Shown in pieces: positions 23,942 to 28,429 of a stretch of DNA of 28,429 bases. The notes below the pieces were generated by a model. That model had not been told where the DNA came from. It worked only from the letters and a program-made list of their open reading frames with translations, and ran no database searches. The position numbers were made by a program, and so were the translations under genes. The DNA comes from a bacterium (lineage in GTDB: Bacteria; Bacillota; Clostridia; Oscillospirales; Oscillospiraceae). The stretch's first letter is position 1, and each line of letters opens with the position of its first letter. The stretch spans positions 1-28,429 of the forward strand of contig JAHYYS010000030.1 in assembly GCA_019424865.1 (NCBI GenBank), written 5' to 3'.

Positions 23942-26223
23942 AGGCGCTCGGCCAGGATGGAGACTGCAGACACCAACAGGACCACAGGAACTGTTCCGGG
24001 GAGAAGAGACGGCAGGGACAGGATAGAGTGGAACAGCAGGACCGCCCCGAAGAATCCCGCGGAGGCGGTGAGAAACAGGAATCCCCGCAGAGGAGTCAGG
24101 GGGAGGCAGGATTTCAACAGGGCCTCTGCCTCCACCGCGCCGATGACCAGATAGAGGGCCAGCGGGATCTGACCGGCGGGGAGCCCCAATGCTCCGCCGC
24201 CCAGCAGCAGAACCGCCGATGCCAGCAAAATCGCCACAGCATTGGGCAGGGAGCGGCGCAAAACAGAGGGCAGGAACCGCCCGGTGAGTTTCCTCCCGTC
24301 TGGAACAAAGGACTGGAAGAAGGCGGGATAGCCCTCGATGAACAGGTCGATCAAGGTCACCTGGATGGGGATGAGGGGGAAAGGCAAATCGGCCAGCACG
24401 CAGAACAGGGAGAGCAGGATGGAGTAAACGGTCTTGACAAAGAATACCCCCGCTACCCGGGTCATGTTATTGACCACCCGGCGTCCCTCCAGCAGGATGT
24501 GAGGCAATGCAGTAAAATCGGAATCCAGCAGCACTACCTGGGCCGCCTGCCGGGCCGCCTCGCTGCCGTGTGCCATGGCGATGGAGCAGTCCGCCTTCCG
24601 CATGGCCAGGATGTCGTTTACGCCGTCCCCGGTCATGGCGACCTGATGGCCCTGGGCCTGAAAGGCCTCCACCAGCTGCCGCTTCTGCTCTGGGGAAACC
24701 CGGCCGAATACCGTATATTTCGCGGCGGCCCGGAGCAGCCCGTCTTCAGTCTCCACCTGGCTCATGTCCACCCAGGCAGAGGCGTTCTCCAATCCGGCCT
24801 GAGCCGCCACAGCGGCGGCGGCAGCCGGGTGATCGCCGGAGATGACCTTGACCGACACCCCCTCCCGCCGGAAGTAGGACAAAGTATCCGCCGCCCCGGT
24901 CCGGATGGGATCGGAGAGTACCAGGGCGGCCAGGGCGGTCATGTCCGGCAGGGGGTGATCCGGCAGGACGGTATCCATGGTACAGGCAAGGAACAGCACC
25001 CGTTTGCCCCGCTGGATCTCGGCGCGCAGCTCATCCGGGATCACAGTGCCAGTCATTCGCTCGGGAGCGCCGGCAACCAGCGTACCCAGTTCTGGGAAGG
25101 TCATGGCGCTCCACTTCCTCTGGGAGGAGAAGGGGATCTTGGCCGTTGGCTCCAGGGTACTGCCCGTATCAGAGAAATAGTTCCGCATGGCCTGGAAGGT
25201 GGCGTTATTGTCGTCGCTGTGGGTCAGGAACGCGCCCATCCATTCCGCCAGAGGGATGGGAGGGGTTTCCGCCAGCGGAACCATCCGCTCCACCTGCATA
25301 TTCCCCTCGGTGAGGGTGCCCGTCTTGTCCAAGCACAGGACATCCACATGGGCCAGGCTCTCCAGGGAGAACAGATTCTGTACCAGTACCCGGGATCGTG
25401 CCAGCTTGGCCACGCCCACCGCCAGACTGACGGTGATCAGCAGCACCAGCCCCTTGGGGAGCATCCCCAGCAGGCCGGCGGCGGTGGTGGTCACCGCGCC
25501 GAACAGCGGCGTCCCCCGCAGGACGTACGCCTGGAAAAACAGAAGCAGGCCCAGGGGCGGGATCAGAAAGCCGGTAAACCGGGTCACGCGCCGCATGGAG
25601 GTCAGCAGCTCTGAGTGATCCGGGACGACCGCCTTGGCCTCCTGAGTGAGGCGGGTGGCATAATTGTCCGCGCCCACCCGCTCCACCCGGGCCATACAGG
25701 CTCCGGAGACCACCACGCTCCCGGAGAACAACTCATCCCCCGGCGTTTTCCGCACCGGGACCGATTCCCCGGTGAGCAGGGACTCGTCCGTCTCCATCTC
25801 CCCCTCCAGCACCAGGGCGTCTGCGGGGATCTGCATTCCGCTTTCCAGGGAGATCACATCCCCCAGCACCAGTTCTTCCACCGGAAGCTCCCGCGCTTCA
25901 CCATCCCGCAGGACGCGGGCCTTTGGGGCCGTCAGGACGGCGATCTGCTCCACCAGTTTCTTGGCGTGGAGCTCCTGGACGATCCCGATGACGGTGTTCA
26001 GCGCGATGATCAGGATAAACAGAAGGTTGGACCACGCCCCTACCAGCGCCAGCGCGATGGCAATCAGGACGTTGAACAGGTTGAACAGGGTGCATACATG
26101 TTCCCGGATAATCTGACCGGTGGACTTTGTGATGGGCGGCGGAGGCGTATTGCCGCCCCCCATCTCCCGCAGCTGTTTTGCCTCTGCGTCAGTCAGGCCG
26201 TGAAAAGGTGAATTGGGTTTCAT
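23659..26223 (-). CDS. P-type cation-transporting ATPase, C-terminus read out of frame
   Basis: An 854-codon frame; residues 1 to about 760 are a genuine P-type ATPase of the CtpE/YoaB-like group, pumping a divalent cation across the membrane. Motifs are TGES (151-154), the phosphorylated Asp299 in CLDKTGTLT, a hinge MTGDGVNDILAM, and ten or so membrane segments ending with VPVVLLVSAVSILAERL. The M4 motif normally PEGL is PKGL (Lys257). The last 93 residues are a basic low-complexity tail made by reading the PepSY gene in another phase, so the native stop appears lost. GGGAGG nine bases before the ATG supports the start. It is divergent from the citrate transporter gene. Confidence 0.88.
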   Translation of the reverse strand: MKPNSPFHGLTDAEAKQLREMGGGNTPPPPITKSTGQIIREHVCTLFNLFNVLIAIALALVGAWSNLLFILIIALNTVIGIVQELHAKKLVEQIAVLTAPKARVLRDGEARELPVEELVLGDVISLESGMQIPADALVLEGEMETDESLLTGESVPVRKTPGDELFSGSVVVSGACMARVERVGADNYATRLTQEAKAVVPDHSELLTSMRRVTRFTGFLIPPLGLLLFFQAYVLRGTPLFGAVTTTAAGLLGMLPKGLVLLITVSLAVGVAKLARSRVLVQNLFSLESLAHVDVLCLDKTGTLTEGNMQVERMVPLAETPPIPLAEWMGAFLTHSDDNNATFQAMRNYFSDTGSTLEPTAKIPFSSQRKWSAMTFPELGTLVAGAPERMTGTVIPDELRAEIQRGKRVLFLACTMDTVLPDHPLPDMTALAALVLSDPIRTGAADTLSYFRREGVSVKVISGDHPAAAAAVAAQAGLENASAWVDMSQVETEDGLLRAAAKYTVFGRVSPEQKRQLVEAFQAQGHQVAMTGDGVNDILAMRKADCSIAMAHGSEAARQAAQVVLLDSDFTALPHILLEGRRVVNNMTRVAGVFFVKTVYSILLSLFCVLADLPFPLIPIQVTLIDLFIEGYPAFFQSFVPDGRKLTGRFLPSVLRRSLPNAVAILLASAVLLLGGGALGLPAGQIPLALYLVIGAVEAEALLKSCLPLTPLRGFLFLTASAGFFGAVLLFHSILSLPSLLPGTVPVVLLVSAVSILAERLCAFGLGQMCRKRSQPPHPISCKRILARRAKRIKPRDPPATMGRALLPRQPDKCKLWIRKTRTTPPNRPSWRPRPRSPRRRPSRRPKPPILAVP

Positions 26224-26384
26224 ATTGTTTCGCCTCCCATTGGCTTTTACAGCGAAAGCATATCGTTATTCCTTAAACAGCCCATAAACTGCGGATAACA
26301 ATTTTTAAAACAAGCGAAGCATCGTCCAGGTCAAAATCACCAAAATCAAGCGTATAAAAACGTGTATGCCAGACAAAAGGTTGA

Positions 26385-26406
26385 AATCTTAACAGATTTT
26401 AAGATT
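26385..26406. promoter_or_regulatory. Palindrome upstream of the citrate transporter
   Basis: AATCTTAA (26385-26392) and TTAAGATT (26399-26406) form a perfect 8-bp inverted repeat with a 6-base spacer, in the AT-rich 284-bp divergent gap. It lies about 30 bp upstream of a TATACT -10-like box, a position suited to an operator for a citrate-responsive regulator. The regulator is not in the window. Confidence 0.4.
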
Positions 26407-26507
26407 AACAATGATGTGAGTTAAGGTTCACCCCCTATACTGACCATAGAAACACCAGTGTCCGGACCGCTGCTGCGGATCTGAGAAAAAGGAAAGGGGA
26501 AAAACAT

Positions 26508-27815
26508 ATGTACCTTGCGCTGCTTGGCTTTGGCATGATCGTGGTCTTTATGGCCCTGATCATGACCAAGAAACTCAGTCCGTTCACCTCCCTGATTTTG
26601 ATTCCCATCGTATTCGGCCTGCTGGCCGGGTATGGCTGGGACACCTTCGGGTATGCCGCAAACGGTATCATCAACGTAGGAAGCACCTTTGCCATGATGA
26701 CCTTTGCCATCCTCTACTTCGGCGTCATGCTCACTGCGGGCATGTTCGACCCCATGGTGGATGCGGTGGTCTCCTGGTGCAAAGGCGATCCTTTGAAGGT
26801 TCTGGTTGGAACCTCGGTGCTGGCCGCATTCGTATCGCTGGACGGCGACGGCACCACCACGGTCATGATCTGCTGTACTGCCATGCTCCCCATCTATGAG
26901 CGCCTGCACATCAAAAAGATCTATCTGGCCACTCTCATTATTCTGCAGAACTGTATCATGAACCTGATCCCCTGGGGCGGCCCCACCGCCCGCGTCATGT
27001 CGGTCATGAATCTGGACGCCGGCGAGATTCTGGCCCCCCTGGTTCCCGGCATGGTACTGGGTGCTCTTTACTCGGTAGGCGTGGGCTATTACCTGGGCCT
27101 GAAGGAGCGCAAGCGCCTGGGCGTCACTAAAAATGTGGAAATTGAAGTGGCTAAAGTGGAGCTCTCCGCAGAAGAGCGGGCCTGGAAGCGCCCCAAGCTG
27201 ATTTTCTTCAACCTGATTCTCACTGCCGCCATCATCGTGGCCCTGGTTATGGGCCTGGCCTCCTCTGAAATTCTGTTCGGTGTAGGCACGGCTGTCGCTC
27301 TGCTGGTCAACTATCCCAACCAGAAGACCCAGCGGCAGGTCATCAGCTCGGTGGCTCCCGACATGATCAACGTGGTCATGATGGTGCTGGGCGCCGGCGT
27401 GCTCATGGGCGTGCTGGACGGTCCCGAGGGCGCGGGCATGTCCAACGCCATTGCGGAGTTCCTGGTCTCCATTATCCCCGCATCTCTGGGCAACTACTTC
27501 GCCGTCATCATCGCCTTTATCAGCGCCCCCGGCACTTATCTGCTCAACAACGACGCGTTCTACTACGGGGTGCTGCCCCCCCTGGCCGCTACGGCCCAGG
27601 CCTATGGCTTCACCGACCTTCAGATCGGCTTCGCCGCCCTGATGGGACAGGCCTTCCACTTCCTGAGCCCCCTGGTCCCCTTCATCTATCTGCTGATGGA
27701 CAAGACCGAAATCACGCTGGCGCAGTATCAGGGCTACATTTTCAAATGGTGTATTGGAATCTTCGTCATTTTCATGGCCATGGGCTTTGTCACCGGAAGC
27801 CTGGCGATTTTATAA
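26508..27815 (+). CDS. CitMHS family citrate transporter
   Basis: A 435-residue polytopic membrane protein of the CitMHS family, importing citrate as a metal complex with proton symport. It has about eleven to twelve hydrophobic segments; characteristic stretches are AFVSLDGDGTTTVMI (residues about 101-115), NLIPWGGPTARVM and the C-terminal APGTYLLNNDAFYYGVLPPL. The central charged loop separates the two halves. GGAAAGGGG eight bases upstream fixes the ATG at 26508. Citrate lyase genes follow on the same strand, so the substrate is most probably citrate. The adjacent divergent cation ATPase could be linked through the co-transported metal, but that is only a guess. Confidence 0.92.
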   Translation: MYLALLGFGMIVVFMALIMTKKLSPFTSLILIPIVFGLLAGYGWDTFGYAANGIINVGSTFAMMTFAILYFGVMLTAGMFDPMVDAVVSWCKGDPLKVLVGTSVLAAFVSLDGDGTTTVMICCTAMLPIYERLHIKKIYLATLIILQNCIMNLIPWGGPTARVMSVMNLDAGEILAPLVPGMVLGALYSVGVGYYLGLKERKRLGVTKNVEIEVAKVELSAEERAWKRPKLIFFNLILTAAIIVALVMGLASSEILFGVGTAVALLVNYPNQKTQRQVISSVAPDMINVVMMVLGAGVLMGVLDGPEGAGMSNAIAEFLVSIIPASLGNYFAVIIAFISAPGTYLLNNDAFYYGVLPPLAATAQAYGFTDLQIGFAALMGQAFHFLSPLVPFIYLLMDKTEITLAQYQGYIFKWCIGIFVIFMAMGFVTGSLAIL

Positions 27816-27854
27816 CAGGACAGCTTCCTTTCACTCTCTCCCATACCCCTGACC

Positions 27855-27894
27855 GCGCAGCCGGCGGGAGGCACCGGCCTTCCGCCGGCTGCGC
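27855..27894 (+). repeat. Strong hairpin between transporter and citD
   Basis: GCGCAGCCGGCGG (27855-27867) pairs perfectly with 27882-27894, extended inward by GAGG/CCTT with a G-U pair valid on the plus strand. There is no T-tract. It lies 40 bp after the transporter stop, so it is more likely an mRNA stability or processing hairpin than a terminator. Confidence 0.6.
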
Positions 27895-27985
27895 AGCAGC
27901 GGAACCAAATTCCGCTCAGTATCAGGGCCGCACCAAAAGAGTTTAACTTCAAAACCGTACGGAAACAACAACAGGAGGAACGCAT

Positions 27986-28288
27986 ATGAAGATTCAAAAG
28001 CCCGCCGTGGCGGGCACGCTGGAGTCCAGCGACGCCCAGGTGACGGTGGAGCCCGGCGAGGGGAGCATTGAGCTGACGCTGTCCAGCAGCGTGATGAACC
28101 AGTACGGCCGGCAAATCAAGGCCGCGGTGCTGGAGACCCTGGAGCGCCTGGGGGTCACCGACGCCCGGGTGACGGTAGTGGATAAGGGGGCGCTGGACTG
28201 CACCCTGAAGGCCCGGGTGGAGTGCGCGGTGTTCCGCAGCTGCTCCGCCTCCGAGAAAAATATTCCCTGGGGAGGTGCGGTGCGATGA
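27986..28288 (+). CDS. citD: Citrate lyase acyl carrier protein (gamma subunit)
   Basis: A 100-residue acyl carrier subunit. The motif GTLESSD (residues 10-16) places Ser14, the site that carries the phosphoribosyl-dephospho-CoA arm in characterised CitD. It holds the acetyl and citryl thioester between the CitE and CitF subunits, which cleave citrate to acetate and oxaloacetate. AGGAGG seven bases upstream gives a strong ribosome site. The stop overlaps the citE start (ATGA, 28285-28288). The C-terminal tail NIPWGGAVR is slightly longer than average. Confidence 0.93.
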   Translation: MKIQKPAVAGTLESSDAQVTVEPGEGSIELTLSSSVMNQYGRQIKAAVLETLERLGVTDARVTVVDKGALDCTLKARVECAVFRSCSASEKNIPWGGAVR

Positions 28289-28429
28289 TCCCGAGACCCA
28301 GACCGGAGCGGTTCCGGCTGCGCCGGACCATGATGTTTATGAACGCCCAGAAGCCGGGGCTTATCAAGGATGCGTACATCTACGGCTGTGACTCCATTAT
28401 GCTGGACCTGGAGGACGCGGTGGCGGAGA
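28285..28429 (+). CDS. citE: Citrate lyase beta subunit, N-terminal fragment
   Basis: The first 48 codons of citE, running off the right edge. The sequence begins with a short Pro/Arg-rich stretch and then RLRRTMMFMNAQKPGL, DAYIYGCDSIMLDLEDAVAE, which matches the N-terminus of citryl-CoA lyase subunits, including the DLEDAV strand of the metal site. GGGGAGGTG precedes the ATG, and the four-base overlap with citD shows translational coupling. CitF, CitC and CitX homologues are expected beyond the window. Confidence 0.9.
   Translation, partial: MIPRPRPERFRLRRTMMFMNAQKPGLIKDAYIYGCDSIMLDLEDAVAE

Noticed and set aside
24028..25614. A 528-codon plus-strand frame antisense to the P-type ATPase
   Set aside because: Low-complexity Gly/Gln/His-rich product with no ribosome site; the minus strand carries all ATPase motifs.
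26421..27659. A 412-codon minus-strand frame antisense to the citrate transporter
   Set aside because: His/Gln/Gly-rich product with no domain; the plus strand encodes a clear CitMHS protein with a good ribosome site.
1..28429. CRISPR array, insertion sequence or prophage
   Set aside because: No regularly spaced direct repeats, no transposase or integrase, and no phage structural genes were seen; inverted repeats present are terminators or the elements listed.

Overview
The window looks like a chromosomal stretch from a GC-rich, spore-forming member of the Clostridia, most likely an Oscillospiraceae-type gut anaerobe of the Flavonifractor/Lawsonibacter kind. Endospore formation is indicated by spoIIR and a SleB-like cortex hydrolase. 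Other clues are Clostridia-type protein families (DUF1015, DUF4358 lipoprotein, DegV, TraX-like), strong AGGAGG-type ribosome binding sites, and a citrate lyase locus. The genus is inferred from style and content, because no rRNA or marker search could be run. I saw no CRISPR array, prophage, insertion sequence or tRNA.

Layout. 1-804 is the 3' part of guaB. 899-6268 is a run of minus-strand genes read as lrp, class I aminotransferase, thrH-like phosphatase, DUF1015, ispE, then a terminator and spoIIR; the first five look like an amino-acid (probably serine/threonine) operon with ispE at its end. A GntR/FCD regulator (6446-7159) is divergent from a metallophosphatase plus DUF2156 pair (7432-9464). 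9543-14560 holds minus-strand envelope and transport genes: sleB-like, DUF4358 lipoprotein, SGNH lipoprotein, thrE, degV. An intergenic element packed with five hairpins (14717-14971) separates degV from galM.

DNA repair region. A PcrA/UvrD helicase (16701-18851, plus) converges on a 1054-residue protein (18989-22153, minus) that fuses an endonuclease-Q-like PHP nuclease to a second UvrD helicase. The fusion carries two sliding-clamp-type motifs, one at the end of each half. This is the most interesting protein in the window.

RNA-rich intergenic region. Between this fusion and a TraX-like gene lies 396 bp with two facing sigma-A-type promoters. It holds a compact three-hairpin RNA of about 97 nt on the minus strand, and on the plus strand a terminator whose two arms are each complementary to upstream leader segments. 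The RNA is my best candidate for an undescribed element.

Right end. A P-type cation ATPase runs about 93 codons out of frame through a PepSY-domain gene that lacks its signal peptide, which suggests a deletion or frameshift at the junction. Divergent from it is a CitMHS citrate transporter, followed by citD and the beginning of citE, forming a citrate uptake and cleavage operon that continues past the edge.
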